Shown: positions 6,352-17,371, counted from the first letter of the stretch. The stretch: 64,000 nucleotides of DNA from Paracraurococcus sp042666655 (GCF_042666655.1 NZ_JBHTDE010000001.1:1116001-1180000); one strand, 5' to 3'. Notes: generated by a model not told the origin, from the sequence alone. Numbers and translations are program-made.

Positions 6352-8238
6352 ACCCCAATCGCCCCCATTCCGACCCCGACCCGCGCTGCGGCTGATGCTG
6401 CCGTGGCCGCGGGACCCCGCCCGGCCTTCCAGGCCGCCTTCGCGCCGCTCGATGCCGGGGAGGCCGCGGGCGGCGCGAAGCTGCCGGTCTGGGACCTCTC
6501 CGACCTCTATGCCTCGCCGGAGGATCCCCGGCTCACCGCCGATCTCGACCGGGCGGAGGCGGATGGCAAGGCCTTCTCGCTGCGCTACGCCGGCAAGCTC
6601 GGCGGCTTGGGCGGCGACGGACTGGCCGAGGCGATCGCCGCCTATGAGCGGATCGAGGAAGTGCTCGGCCGGGCGATGAGCTACGGCCAACTGGTCTTCG
6701 CCGGCGACGCGCAGGACCCGGCGAGCGGGCGCTTCTACCAGACCCTGCAGGAGCGGGTGACGGTCATCTCCTCCCATCTGCTGTTCTTCACGCTGGAGCT
6801 GAACCGGCTGGAGGATGCCGAGCTCGACCGCACGCTGGCGGGCAGCGCCGCGCTGCGCCGCTGGGGGCCCTGGCTGCGCGACCTGCGGGTGTTCCGGCCG
6901 CATCAGCTTTCCGATGATCTCGAGAAGCTGCTGCACGAGAAGGAGGTCACCGGCCGTTCCGCCTGGAACCGGCTGTTCGACGAGACCATCGCCGGGATGA
7001 CGGTGAGCGTGGCGGGGGAGGAGGTGACCGTCTCCGCGGCGCTCAATCGCCTGTCCGACAGCGACCGCGCGGTGCGGGCGGCGGCGGCCAAGGGGGTGTC
7101 GGAGGCCTTCGGCAGCCGGGTGCGGCTGTTCTCGCTGATCACCAACACGCTCGCCAAGGACAAGGAGATCCTAGACAACTGGCGCAGCTACCCGCGCCCC
7201 GGCTCGTCCCGCAACCGCGCCAACATGGTCGAGGACGAGGTGGTGGACGCGCTGGTCACCGCGGTGCGCAACAGCTTCCCGCGCCTGTCGCACCGCTACT
7301 ACGCGATGAAGGCGAAGTGGCTGGGCCTGGAGAAGCTGCAGCACTGGGACCGCAACGCGCCCTTGCCGGGCGAGGTGGACCGCAGCATCGCTTGGCCGGA
7401 GGCGGTGAAGACGGTGCTCGACAGCTATGCCGCCTTCAGCCCGGAACTGGCCGCGGTCGGCGGGCGGTTCTTCGAGAAGCCCTGGATCGACGCGGCGCTG
7501 CGGCCGGGCAAGGCCTCCGGCGCCTTCGCCCATCCGACGGTGCCGAGCGCGCACCCTTATCTGCTGCTGAACTACCACGGCAAGACGCGCGACGTGATGA
7601 CCCTGGCGCATGAGCTTGGCCACGGCGTGCACCAAGTGCTGGCGGCCAAGCAGGGCTACCTGCTGTCCGGCACGCCGCTGACCCTGGCCGAGACGGCTTC
7701 GGTGTTCGGCGAGATGCTGACCTTCCGCGGCCTGCTGGATGCCGAGACCGACCCCGCCCGGCGCCGGCTGATGCTGGCCGGCAAGGTCGAGGACATGCTG
7801 AACACGGTGGTGCGGCAGATCGCCTTCTACCGGTTCGAGACGCTGCTGCACGAGGAGCGCCGCCGCGGCGAGCTCTCGGCCGAGCAGATCGCCGCTATCT
7901 GGATGCAGGTGCAGGTCGAGAGCCTCGGGCCCGCCTTCGACTTCTCGGAGGATTACGGGGTCTACTGGGCCTATATCCCGCACTTCGTGCACAGCCCCTT
8001 CTATGTCTATGCCTATGCCTTCGGCGACTGCCTGGTGAATGCGCTGTACGGCGTCTACCGCGATGGCGCGGTGCCGGGCTTCGAGCAGAAATACCTCGAC
8101 CTGCTGAAGGCCGGCGGCACGCTGCGGCACAAGGAGCTGCTGGCGCCCTTCGGCCTGGATGCGTCGGACCCGCAATTCTGGCAGCGCGGGCTCGACGTCA
8201 TCGCCGGCTTCATCGACGAGCTGGAAACCGCGGCATGA
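6349..8238 (+). CDS. M3 family oligoendopeptidase (PepF-like)
   Basis: 629-aa zinc metallopeptidase of family M3B. The catalytic HELGH lies at about residues 421-425 with the downstream glutamate in 'LAETASVFGEM'. The rest is the long helical shell typical of oligoendopeptidase F. It degrades cytoplasmic oligopeptides. GTG 6349 is chosen as the first in-frame start after the divergent promoter region. GTG 6403 would also preserve the conserved part. The stop codon overlaps the ATG of the next gene (ATGA), so translation of the kinase-like protein is probably coupled. Confidence 0.9.
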   Translation: MTPIAPIPTPTRAAADAAVAAGPRPAFQAAFAPLDAGEAAGGAKLPVWDLSDLYASPEDPRLTADLDRAEADGKAFSLRYAGKLGGLGGDGLAEAIAAYERIEEVLGRAMSYGQLVFAGDAQDPASGRFYQTLQERVTVISSHLLFFTLELNRLEDAELDRTLAGSAALRRWGPWLRDLRVFRPHQLSDDLEKLLHEKEVTGRSAWNRLFDETIAGMTVSVAGEEVTVSAALNRLSDSDRAVRAAAAKGVSEAFGSRVRLFSLITNTLAKDKEILDNWRSYPRPGSSRNRANMVEDEVVDALVTAVRNSFPRLSHRYYAMKAKWLGLEKLQHWDRNAPLPGEVDRSIAWPEAVKTVLDSYAAFSPELAAVGGRFFEKPWIDAALRPGKASGAFAHPTVPSAHPYLLLNYHGKTRDVMTLAHELGHGVHQVLAAKQGYLLSGTPLTLAETASVFGEMLTFRGLLDAETDPARRRLMLAGKVEDMLNTVVRQIAFYRFETLLHEERRRGELSAEQIAAIWMQVQVESLGPAFDFSEDYGVYWAYIPHFVHSPFYVYAYAFGDCLVNALYGVYRDGAVPGFEQKYLDLLKAGGTLRHKELLAPFGLDASDPQFWQRGLDVIAGFIDELETAA

Positions 8239-9596
8239 GTGGCCGGAACCCCGACTCGACGATCTTCGGCGAGATGAAGCGGATGGTGCAGACCTCAGGC
8301 GCGGTGGGCGGCATCGCCGCCCGCGTCGCCGGGCAGCGCTTCCTCGGCATCAAGACCGACAAGAACGCGCATGCCGAGGACCTGAAGCAGATCCTCGGCG
8401 GGCTGAAGGGCCCGCTGATGAAGGTGGCGCAGTTCCTCTCGACCGTGCCGGACGCCCTGCCGGACGAATATGCCGAGCAGCTGGAGACGCTGCAGGCCAA
8501 TGCCCCGCCGATGGGCTGGCCCTTCGTCCGCCGCCGCATGGCCGGCGAGCTGGGCCCGGGCTGGGAAGCCAAGTTCAGGACCTTCGGCCGGGAGGCGGCG
8601 GCCGCCGCCTCGCTTGGCCAAGTGCACCGCGCCACCTTGCCGGATGGCACGGAGGTCGCCTGCAAGCTGCAATACCCCGACATGCCGAGCGTGGTGGAGG
8701 CCGATCTCCGCCAGCTCAAGCTGGCGATGAACCTCTATCAGCGGATGGACAGCGCGCTCGACAACGGCGAGGTCTACCAGGAGCTGCGCGACCGGCTGCG
8801 CGAGGAGTTGGACTACCTGCGGGAGGCCGCCCACCAGCGGCTCTATGCGCTGATGCTGGCCGACCAGCCGCATGTCGCGGTGCCGACCCCGGTCGAGGGC
8901 TATTGCACCACGCGGCTGCTCACCATGACTTGGCTGGAAGGCCGGCCACTGGTCAAGCGGCTGGCGGAGGACCCACCGGTCGAGGAACGGCAGGCCTATG
9001 CCGAAGGGCTGTTCCGCGCCTGGTACAGGCCATTCTATCGCTACGGCGTGATCCACGGCGACCCGCATTTGGGCAACTACCAGGTGCGGCCGGACCGGCA
9101 GGGAATCAACCTGTTTGACTTCGGCACCATCCGGGTCTTCCCGCCCAGCTTCGTCGGCGGCGTCATCATGCTGTACGAGGCGGTGCGTGACCACGACGAC
9201 GAGAAGGCAGCTGAGGCCTATCGGATCTGGGGCTTCCGCAACCTGTCGAAGGAGACGATGGCGGTCCTCAACCTCTGGGCCAATTTCCTCTACGAACCGC
9301 TGGTTCAGGACAAGGTCCGGCCGATCCAGTTCTCGGACGACATGTCCTACGGCCGGAAGATTGCCCAACAGGTGCACGAGGGCCTGAAGCGGACCGGCGG
9401 GGTGAAGATCCCGCGCGAATTCCCGCTGATGGACCGTGCGGCGGTGGGCCTGGGCAGCGTCTTCCTCCGGCTGCGGACGGACATGAACTGGCACAGGCTG
9501 TTCATGGAGATGATCGGGGACCTGACCGAACAGGGCGTGGCCGAGCGCCAGGCGGCAGCGCTCGCGGCGGCGCGGGTGCCGGGGCCGCTGGCATAG
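8235..9596 (+). CDS. ABC1/AarF/UbiB family atypical kinase
   Basis: 453 aa. The N-terminus holds the family's 'LKGPLMKVAQFLS' segment, the KxGQ region (here K-V-A-Q), followed by 'AAAAASLGQVHRATLPDG' (Ala-rich nucleotide loop), the lysine in 'VACKLQYP', 'VIHGDPHLGNYQV' (catalytic loop) and 'LFDFGTIR' (metal-binding DFG). Family members support ubiquinone biosynthesis by an ATPase-like activity. The gene overlaps the oligopeptidase stop by ATGA. No hydrophobic C-terminal hairpin like that of true UbiB is evident, so it is more likely a soluble ABC1 paralogue. Confidence 0.88.
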   Translation: MSGRNPDSTIFGEMKRMVQTSGAVGGIAARVAGQRFLGIKTDKNAHAEDLKQILGGLKGPLMKVAQFLSTVPDALPDEYAEQLETLQANAPPMGWPFVRRRMAGELGPGWEAKFRTFGREAAAAASLGQVHRATLPDGTEVACKLQYPDMPSVVEADLRQLKLAMNLYQRMDSALDNGEVYQELRDRLREELDYLREAAHQRLYALMLADQPHVAVPTPVEGYCTTRLLTMTWLEGRPLVKRLAEDPPVEERQAYAEGLFRAWYRPFYRYGVIHGDPHLGNYQVRPDRQGINLFDFGTIRVFPPSFVGGVIMLYEAVRDHDDEKAAEAYRIWGFRNLSKETMAVLNLWANFLYEPLVQDKVRPIQFSDDMSYGRKIAQQVHEGLKRTGGVKIPREFPLMDRAAVGLGSVFLRLRTDMNWHRLFMEMIGDLTEQGVAERQAAALAAARVPGPLA

Positions 9597-9898
9597 AACC
9601 CGACCGAGAAAGGCCTCGATGACGCGCCGGCGAACAGCATCGCCGACGGTCACGGACCAGCTCCGGACCGTGTCGCCCGGATGGGCCCTCGGTCGGGCGG
9701 CACGTATCAGCCCGCAGGCCGCGGCGCCTGCCTGCGGGTGATCGACTGGGGTCCTGAGCCACCGGGGCCGAATTCCCCGACCCCCATGGTCAAGCTTTCG
9801 CGCGCCCTGTATCACGCGCGCACAACCGGCGGCCCGGTGCGGTCTTGCCGGCCTTCACGCGTCGCCGCATTTATGAAGCGGAAGAGGGGGGACCCCGT
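9597..9898. other. 302-base intergenic region upstream of pntAA
   Basis: No convincing gene on either strand. It contains an imperfect hairpin (CCCGCAGG 9711-9718 pairing with CCTGCGGG 9731-9738, 12-base loop) that could end transcription from the kinase-like gene. A weak promoter-like pair, TTGCCG 9845-9850 and ATTTAT 9869-9874 with 18 bases between, is followed by a G-rich ribosome site just before pntAA. Confidence 0.5.
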
Positions 9899-11056
9899 AT
9901 GCGTCTGGCTGTCCTGAAGGAGCGCCGGCCTGCCGAGACTCGCGTCGCGGCCACGCCGGAAACCGTCAAGAAATTCATCGCCCTCGGCTGCACCGTGGCG
10001 ATCGAGTCCGGGGCGGGCCTGCCCTCCGGCATCCCGGACGCGGAATATGCCGCCGCCGGGGCCGAGGTCACGCCCGACGTCGCCGCCACGCTGAACGGCG
10101 CCGGCATCGTGCTGAAGATCCGCGCCCCGCTCGGCACCGGGGAAGGCGCGGTGGACGAGCTGTCGCTGATCCCGCGCGGCGCGCTGATGCTCGGCCAGCT
10201 GCAGGCGACGCCGGAGATGGCCGCGACCTATGCCCAGCTCGGCATCGAAGCCGGGGCGATGGAGCTGCTGCCGCGCATCACCCGGGCGCAGAGCATGGAC
10301 ATCCTATCCTCCCAGGCGAACCTCTCAGGCTATCGGGCGGTGATCGAGGCGGCGGGCGCCTTCGACCGCGGCTTCCCGATGCTGATGACCGCGGCCGGCA
10401 CCATCTCGGCGGCCAATGTCTTCGTCATGGGCGCCGGCGTCGCCGGGCTACAGGCCATCGCCACGGCGCGGCGGCTCGGCGGCCGGGTCTCCGCCACCGA
10501 CGTCCGGCCGGCGGCCAAGGAGGAGATCAAGTCGCTCGGCGCCGCCTATGTCGGCTACGAGTCGGAGGAGAGCAAGCAGGTGCAGACCGCCGGCGGCTAT
10601 GCCAAGCAGCTCTCGGCCGAGTTCTATGCCGAACAGGCGAAGGTCGTCGCGGCGCATATCGCCAAGCAGGACATCGTCATCACCACGGCGCTGGTGCAGG
10701 GCCGCAAGGCACCCATCCTGGTGACGGCGGAGATGGTCGCCTCGATGAAGCCGGGCTCGGTGATCGTCGACATCGCGTCGGATGCCGGCGGCAACGTGGC
10801 ACTCACCCAGCCGGGGCAGTTCATCACCACCGACAACGGCGTGAAGATCATCGGCTTCAACAACTGGCCGGGCCGCATCGCCGGTGCGTCGTCCGCCCTG
10901 TTCGCGCGCAACCTGCTGACCTTCCTGACCACCTTCTGGGACAAGGAGGCCAAGGCGCCGAAGCTGCCGCCCGAGGACGAGATCGTGAAGGGCGTCATGC
11001 TGACCACCGGCGGCGCCGTCGTGCACCCGAGCCTCGCGCCCGCCAAGGCCGCCTGA
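9899..11056 (+). CDS. pntAA: NAD(P)+ transhydrogenase, alpha-1 subunit (NAD(H)-binding domain I)
   Basis: 385 aa, the length of the soluble alpha-1 chain in bacteria that split PntA. It starts MRLAVLKERRPAETRVAATP, typical of the AlaDH/PNT N-terminal domain. The Rossmann loop 'VMGAGVAGLQAIATARRLGG' lies around residues 175-195. Domain I binds NADH and delivers hydride to NADP+ on domain III. It is the first of three genes. A G-rich ribosome site (GAAGAGGGGGG) precedes ATG 9899. The complex uses the proton gradient to make NADPH at the inner membrane. Confidence 0.95.
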   Translation: MRLAVLKERRPAETRVAATPETVKKFIALGCTVAIESGAGLPSGIPDAEYAAAGAEVTPDVAATLNGAGIVLKIRAPLGTGEGAVDELSLIPRGALMLGQLQATPEMAATYAQLGIEAGAMELLPRITRAQSMDILSSQANLSGYRAVIEAAGAFDRGFPMLMTAAGTISAANVFVMGAGVAGLQAIATARRLGGRVSATDVRPAAKEEIKSLGAAYVGYESEESKQVQTAGGYAKQLSAEFYAEQAKVVAAHIAKQDIVITTALVQGRKAPILVTAEMVASMKPGSVIVDIASDAGGNVALTQPGQFITTDNGVKIIGFNNWPGRIAGASSALFARNLLTFLTTFWDKEAKAPKLPPEDEIVKGVMLTTGGAVVHPSLAPAKAA

Positions 11057-11143
11057 CCCGTTCAACCCGATGCCGTCCGATGACTGGAGGGCCGCGTGGC
11101 CCGGAGGTCCGAATCGGCCGGCGTCTCCGAAGGAGACAACGCA

Positions 11144-11557
11144 ATGAACCCGACCGACCTGGCCAACCAGGCCCAGGCATTGGCCGAGCGTGCGGGCGCG
11201 CTCGCCGCCCAGGCGCGGCTGATGGCGGAGACGCAGATCGTGCCCGCCGTGCAGCAGGGCGCCGCCGCCGCCGATCCCTTCCTGTTCCTGCTGACGATCT
11301 TCCTGCTGGCCTGCTTCGTCGGCTACTACGTGGTGTGGAACGTCACCCCGGCGCTGCACAGCCCGCTGATGGGCGTCACCAACGCCATCTCCTCCGTCAT
11401 CGTGGTCGGCGCCATCCTGGCCGCCGGCACGGCGGATAACTGGGGCGCGCGGATCTTCGGCTTCCTCGCGGTGACCTTCGCCTCGGTCAACATCTTCGGC
11501 GGCTTCCTGGTGACGCGCCGGATGCTGGCGATGTTCCAGACCAAGAAGAAGGCCTGA
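11144..11557 (+). CDS. pntAB: NAD(P)+ transhydrogenase, alpha-2 subunit (membrane)
   Basis: 137 aa with three to four hydrophobic helices (about residues 45-62, 70-95 and 100-120). The 'FLFLLTIFLLACFVGYYVVW' stretch and 'HSPLMGVTNAISSVIVVGA' are hallmarks of the PntA membrane part. ATG 11144 has a strong GAAGGAGAC ribosome site. The frame extends further upstream, but that part is unlike the family. It pairs with pntB to form the proton channel (domain II). Located 87 bases after pntAA and 4 bases before pntB. Confidence 0.95.
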   Translation: MNPTDLANQAQALAERAGALAAQARLMAETQIVPAVQQGAAAADPFLFLLTIFLLACFVGYYVVWNVTPALHSPLMGVTNAISSVIVVGAILAAGTADNWGARIFGFLAVTFASVNIFGGFLVTRRMLAMFQTKKKA

Positions 11558-11561
11558 CGCC

Positions 11562-12965
<1,404 letters not shown>

Positions 12966-12966
12966 C

Positions 12967-13028
12967 CTGCAAACCCACAGAAATAGATGAGGGGCCGGGG
13001 ATAATACCTTCTCCCCGGCCTTTCCTTT
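12967..13028 (-). repeat. Dispersed ~60-bp hairpin repeat, copy A
   Basis: Read on the minus strand it runs: GGAAAGGCCGGGGA, loop, TCCCCGGCCCCTC, then TATTTCTGTGGGTTTGC. The GGCCGGGG/CCCCGGCC stem sits between the converging stops of pntB and the RutB-like gene. It matches copy C1 at 40001-40061 closely, including the 'TTTCTGTGGGTT' tail. The position suggests a bidirectional terminator. Confidence 0.75.
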
Positions 13029-13710
13029 ATGCGTTGGTGCCCAGCGCAGCCCTGAGTTCGGCGCCCGAGGTCACCCAGCCGAAGAACGCCTTCACATTGA
13101 ACTCGGTCGCCTCCTGGCTGCCGGGTCCGGCGCCCAGCGTGGCGTCGGACACCATCACCGGGAAGAACTCCCGGTGGTAGGCGTCGCGGATCGTACTCTC
13201 GACGCAGACATTGGTGGCAACGCCGACCACCAGCACGGTGCGGATGCGCCGCGCGTGCAGGATCTGCTCCAGCGCCGTGCCGGCGAAGCCGCTGTAGCGC
13301 GACTTGCCAACAACCACCTCGCCCGGCCGCGGCGCGACTTCCGGCACGATCTCGTGGTCCCAGGTCCCGTGGGTGATCAGCCTGCCGGCATAGGCCTCGT
13401 TCGCCCGCATGAATTTCAACGCATTCGACTTGTGCCAGACCGGCGCCGAGGGCCCCGCCGCCTCCCGCATGTCGGGCGAGAAGCCGTTCTGCAGGTAGAT
13501 GACCGGGATGGCGGCGTCGCGGCAGGCGGCGATGACCCGGGCGCATTCCTCGATCACCGGCGGCGAGCCGCTGACATCGAAGCCGCAGAGGTCGAGGTAG
13601 CCGCCCGGCGAGAGATAGGCGTGCTGCATGTCCACCACGATCAGCGCCGTCTCCTCCGGCACGACGGTGATGGGTTCGGGACGGGCGGCAATCTGGACGG
13701 TGCGGGGCAT
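13027..13710 (-). CDS. RutB-like isochorismatase-family amidohydrolase
   Basis: 227-aa cysteine hydrolase. The catalytic Asp is in 'LIVVDMQHAYLSPGGYLDL' (D27), the Lys in 'VGKSRYSGF', and the Cys in 'VATNVCVEST' (near residue 167). The segments 'PGGYLDLCGFDVS', 'HKSNALKFMR' and 'FFGWVTSG' are strikingly like RutB, the (per)oxyureidoacrylate amidohydrolase of the Rut uracil-degradation pathway. No other rut gene is nearby, so it could act on another carbamoyl or amide substrate such as biuret. Transcribed toward pntB. Confidence 0.82.
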   Translation of the reverse strand: MPRTVQIAARPEPITVVPEETALIVVDMQHAYLSPGGYLDLCGFDVSGSPPVIEECARVIAACRDAAIPVIYLQNGFSPDMREAAGPSAPVWHKSNALKFMRANEAYAGRLITHGTWDHEIVPEVAPRPGEVVVGKSRYSGFAGTALEQILHARRIRTVLVVGVATNVCVESTIRDAYHREFFPVMVSDATLGAGPGSQEATEFNVKAFFGWVTSGAELRAALGTNA

Positions 13711-13818
13711 CGGCGCGCTCCTCGGCTTGGACGGGCGTAGGCTTGCAGGCGGCGTGCCAGGGCGCCGTCATTGCACGGCGTCAAGCTGACGCAGGCTGGA
13801 GCGGCGTAGGATGCGCGC

Positions 13819-16296
13819 ATGCCGCACCTCAACGACCGCTTCTGGGCCGTCGCCGCCCCCGACCTCCTCGCCCGGCTCGGCAGCACGCCGCAGGGGCTTC
13901 CGGCCGTGGAGGCGGCGCGCCGGCTGGCGGCGAATGGCCCCAATGCCGTCGCCGGCCACGCCCCGGCGGCGATCGGGCGGAAGATCCTGCGCCGGATGGC
14001 GGAGCCGCTGATCGCCATCCTGATCGTCGCCGGCCTGGTCTCCGGCCTGACCGGCGACTGGCCCGGCTTCGCCATCATCCTCGGCATCGTCGCCGTCTCG
14101 GTCGTCATGGATGTGGTGCAGGAACACCTTGCCGAACGGGCCGCGGCCGCCCTGCGCGACAGCGTCGCGGTGCGCGCCACCGCCCGGCGTGATGGCCACG
14201 CCCAGGCGGTGCCGGTGGAATCGCTGGTCGCCGGCGATGTGGTGGAACTGGCCGCGGGCGCGCTGGTCCCGGCCGATGGCGTTATCCTCGACAGCCAGGG
14301 CGCCCAGGTGAACGAGGCGCTGCTGACCGGCGAGCCCTATCCCGTCGCCAAGCGCCCGGGCCGCTCCGCCGGCGCCACGCCGGCCGAGGCGGCGAATGCG
14401 GTCTTCTCCGGCACCGCGATGGTGGCCGGCGCGGCGACCATGCTGGTGGTGGCGACCGGGCCGGCGACCAGGCTCGGCGGCGTCGCCGCCGCCCTGGCCG
14501 CGCGCCGCCCGGCGACGGCCTTCGAACGGGGCTTGCGCGGCCTCGGCCTGCTGATCCTGCGGCTGACGGTCTTCCTGGTGCTCTTCGTGCTGCTAGCGCA
14601 CCTGGCCTTCCAGCGGCCGCCGCTGGAGAGCTTCCTGTTCGCCGTGGCCCTCGCGGTCGGGCTGACGCCCGAGCTGCTGCCGATGGTGACAACCGTCACC
14701 CTGTCGCGCGGCGCGATGCGCATGGCGGCCAAGCAGGTGGTGGTGAAGCGTCTGGCGGCGATCCACGACCTCGGCGCCATGGACGTGCTCTGCACCGACA
14801 AGACTGGCACCTTGACCGAGGCGCGGATCGCGCTGGCGGATGCGACCTCGCCCCGCGTGCTGGAGATGGCCGCGATCAATGCCGGGCTGGCCAGCGGCAT
14901 CCCGACCACGTTGGATGCGGCGATCCTGGCGGCGCAGCCGGTGCCGGGGGGCTGGCGGATGCTGGCCGAGGTGCCCTTCGGCTTCGAGCGGCGGCGGTCC
15001 TCGCTGCTGGTGGAAGGCGAGGGCCAACGTCTGCTCGTGGTGAAGGGCGCGCCGGAGGCGGTGCTGGCCGCCTGTACCGGCGCCGAGGGCGGCGGTTTCG
15101 ACCGTGCCGCGCTGCTGGCCGCGGCCGAGGCGCGCGGAGCGGAGGGGCTGCGGCTGCTCGGCGTTGCCACCCGTGCCGTGCCGGAGGGCGAGGCCATCGA
15201 TGGCCCGGACGCCGAGCGCGACCTCACCTTCCTCGGCTTCTGTGCCTTCCTCGACCCGCCGAAACAATCCGCCGCGGCAGCCGTCGCGCGGCTGGCCGAG
15301 CTCGGCATCCGCACCAAGATCGTCTCGGGCGATGCGGCGCCCGTCGTGCGTCATTTGGTCCAGGCGCTGGGCATTCCCGCCGAGGGCCTGCTGACCGGCG
15401 AGGAGATCGCCGGCATGGACCATCACGCGCTGGCGGCGCGGGTCGAGCATGTTGATCTCTATGCCCGCGTCTCGCCGGACCAGAAGCGGCGCATCCTGCT
15501 GGCGTTGAAGGCGCGCGGCCATACCGTCGGCTTCATTGGCGACGGCATCAACGATGCGCCGGCGATCCATGCGGCGGATGCGGGGATTTCCGTGCAGGAA
15601 GCGACCGAGGTGGCGCGCGCCGCGGCTGACCTGATCCTGCTGGCGCCCGATCTCGGCGTGCTGGCCGAAGGCGTCGAGGAGGGTCGCCGCACCTATGCCA
15701 ACGTCATGAAGTATGTGCGCATGGGGACGTCCTCCAACTTCGGCAACATGCTGTCGATGGCGGTCGCGTCCCTCGTCATCCCCTTCCTGCCGCTGTTGCC
15801 GGCGCAGATCCTGCTGAACAACCTGCTGTACGACCTGTCGGAGATCGGCATCCCCTTCGACGCGGTGGACCGCGCGGACCTGGCGGCGCCGCATGCCTGG
15901 GACATGAAGCAGGTGCTGCACTTCACCCTGGTGATGGGGCCGCTGTCCTCGGTCTTCGACCTGGCGACCTTCGCCATCCTGTTCTGGGGCTACGGCGCGA
16001 CGCCGGAAGAGTTCCGCACCGCCTGGTTCGTCGAGAGCATGGTGACGCAGATCCTGGTAATCTTCCTGATCCGCACCGCCGGCCCCGCCTGGCGCGCGGC
16101 GCGGCCGCATCCTGTGCTGGTGGCGACTTCGCTCGGCGCGCTTGCCGTGGCGTTGGCCCTGGCGCTCGGCCCCTTCGCCGCGGTGCTGGGCTTCGCGCCG
16201 CTGCCGGGGGCATTGCTGGCGACGTTGCTGGGCCTCGTGATGCTGTATCTGGCGGCGGCCGAGGTGCTCAAACGCGTGGCGGTGCCGCGCGCCTAG
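13819..16296 (+). CDS. MgtA/MgtB-type magnesium-translocating P-type ATPase
   Basis: 825 aa. The phosphorylation motif CTDKTGTLTE has its aspartate at residue 327. Other features are the 'LLTGEP' actuator loop, 'VGLTPELLPMV', the very MgtA-like run 'AIHDLGAMDVLCTDK', the hinge 'GDGINDAP', and 'NNLLYDLSEIGIPFD' in the C-terminal membrane part. These place it in the P3B magnesium group rather than among Ca2+ or heavy-metal pumps. It is somewhat shorter than enteric MgtA (about 900 aa), mainly at the N-terminus. No Mg2+-responsive leader is recognisable upstream. Confidence 0.88.
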   Translation: MPHLNDRFWAVAAPDLLARLGSTPQGLPAVEAARRLAANGPNAVAGHAPAAIGRKILRRMAEPLIAILIVAGLVSGLTGDWPGFAIILGIVAVSVVMDVVQEHLAERAAAALRDSVAVRATARRDGHAQAVPVESLVAGDVVELAAGALVPADGVILDSQGAQVNEALLTGEPYPVAKRPGRSAGATPAEAANAVFSGTAMVAGAATMLVVATGPATRLGGVAAALAARRPATAFERGLRGLGLLILRLTVFLVLFVLLAHLAFQRPPLESFLFAVALAVGLTPELLPMVTTVTLSRGAMRMAAKQVVVKRLAAIHDLGAMDVLCTDKTGTLTEARIALADATSPRVLEMAAINAGLASGIPTTLDAAILAAQPVPGGWRMLAEVPFGFERRRSSLLVEGEGQRLLVVKGAPEAVLAACTGAEGGGFDRAALLAAAEARGAEGLRLLGVATRAVPEGEAIDGPDAERDLTFLGFCAFLDPPKQSAAAAVARLAELGIRTKIVSGDAAPVVRHLVQALGIPAEGLLTGEEIAGMDHHALAARVEHVDLYARVSPDQKRRILLALKARGHTVGFIGDGINDAPAIHAADAGISVQEATEVARAAADLILLAPDLGVLAEGVEEGRRTYANVMKYVRMGTSSNFGNMLSMAVASLVIPFLPLLPAQILLNNLLYDLSEIGIPFDAVDRADLAAPHAWDMKQVLHFTLVMGPLSSVFDLATFAILFWGYGATPEEFRTAWFVESMVTQILVIFLIRTAGPAWRAARPHPVLVATSLGALAVALALALGPFAAVLGFAPLPGALLATLLGLVMLYLAAAEVLKRVAVPRA

Positions 16297-17073
16297 CTAC
16301 AGATGCTTGCCGCCATCGACCAGGATGGCGACGCCGGTGGTCAGCCGCAGATGCGTCACCACGGACATCACCGCCAGCGCCACGTCGTCGGCTTCGGTCA
16401 GGGTCCGCAGCGGGGAGGAAAGTGCCGCCTTCTCCACCGTCTCCCGGCTCCGGCCAGGGACGAAGTCGGTCAGCACGGCGGAGGGCGAAACCGAGACCAC
16501 GCGGATGCCGGACGACCCCAGCACCCGCGCCAGCGACAGCCCGATGGTGTCCAGCGCCGCCTTCGACGCGCCGTAGATGATGCTGCTGCCGGTGCCGGTG
16601 ACGGCGGCCAGCGAGGAGATGTTGACGATGACCGCGTCGCCGCTCGCCTTCAGCAGTGGCAGGAAGGCGCGAATGGTGGCGATCGGCCCGCGCACGTTGA
16701 TCGTCAGCACGCGGTCGATCAGCTCGTCGTCCAGCGTCTCGAGGTCCGCATGCGGCACCGCCCGCGTCGTCCCGGCCGAGTTCACCAGCACGTCGCAGCG
16801 GCCGAGCTTTGCCGTGACCTCGGCTGCTGCCGCCTTCAGCGCGGCGCTGTCAGCCATCGGCAGGCGCAGCGCCAGGTGGCCACTGCCGGAGAGTTCGGCG
16901 GCTAGCGCCACGGCCCGCTCGGCGCCCTCGTTGTAGCCAACCACCACCGTTGCCCCCGCCTCGGCCAGGCGCCGTGCCGTGGCGGCGCCAATGCCGTTGC
17001 TGCCGCCGGTGACGATCGCGACGCGGCCCTTCAGCGCATAGACGCCCAGATTGCCGGCGCGGACCTCGACCAT
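16297..17073 (-). CDS. SDR family NAD(P)-dependent oxidoreductase
   Basis: 258-aa classical short-chain dehydrogenase. The cofactor loop TGGSNGIG is at 22-29, 'NSAG' follows strand 4, and the catalytic Ser/Tyr/Lys set is 'NISSLAAVTG' and Y166-x-x-x-K170. Substrate unknown. The neutral residue after strand 2 ('VVVGYNEGAE') is compatible with NADPH, but this is only suggestive. Its stop codon abuts the convergent ATPase stop (TAG|CTA), leaving no room for a separate terminator between the two genes. Confidence 0.9.
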   Translation of the reverse strand: MVEVRAGNLGVYALKGRVAIVTGGSNGIGAATARRLAEAGATVVVGYNEGAERAVALAAELSGSGHLALRLPMADSAALKAAAAEVTAKLGRCDVLVNSAGTTRAVPHADLETLDDELIDRVLTINVRGPIATIRAFLPLLKASGDAVIVNISSLAAVTGTGSSIIYGASKAALDTIGLSLARVLGSSGIRVVSVSPSAVLTDFVPGRSRETVEKAALSSPLRTLTEADDVALAVMSVVTHLRLTTGVAILVDGGKHL

Positions 17074-17140
17074 GACCGTTCCTTCCCCTTGTCGGCGCCG
17101 AGTATTAGCGATCGCCGGGGGAGGCGACAGCCCGGGTGGC

Positions 17141-17371
17141 TCATCGCTCCGTCATCGGCGGCAGGGAAGGGACGTCCGGGCCGCCATGCCGGCGCAGCTC
17201 GGCCAGGCTCAGGCCAAGCCCGATCGCCCCGATCACCCCTGCCAGGAACAGCGCCGGGGCTGGAAGCAATGCCAGCGCCGCCAGCAGGATGGTGGCTCCG
17301 AGCAGGGGTGGAGCCGCTTGCGACAGGGCAATATTTGCCATTGTACCAGGGACATGCAGGTTAAGCTTCAT
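17141..17371 (-). CDS. Small hydrophobic protein (76 aa), unknown
   Basis: Starts MKLNLHVPGTMANIALSQ, then one long or two short hydrophobic helices (about 22-40 and 42-56) and a short polar tail 'LRRHGGPDVPSLPPMTER'. No family recognised. It is transcribed toward the SDR gene with 67 bases between them. It is kept because the helix pattern and composition look like a real membrane peptide, but no ribosome site clearly stands out. Confidence 0.45.
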   Translation of the reverse strand: MKLNLHVPGTMANIALSQAAPPLLGATILLAALALLPAPALFLAGVIGAIGLGLSLAELRRHGGPDVPSLPPMTER

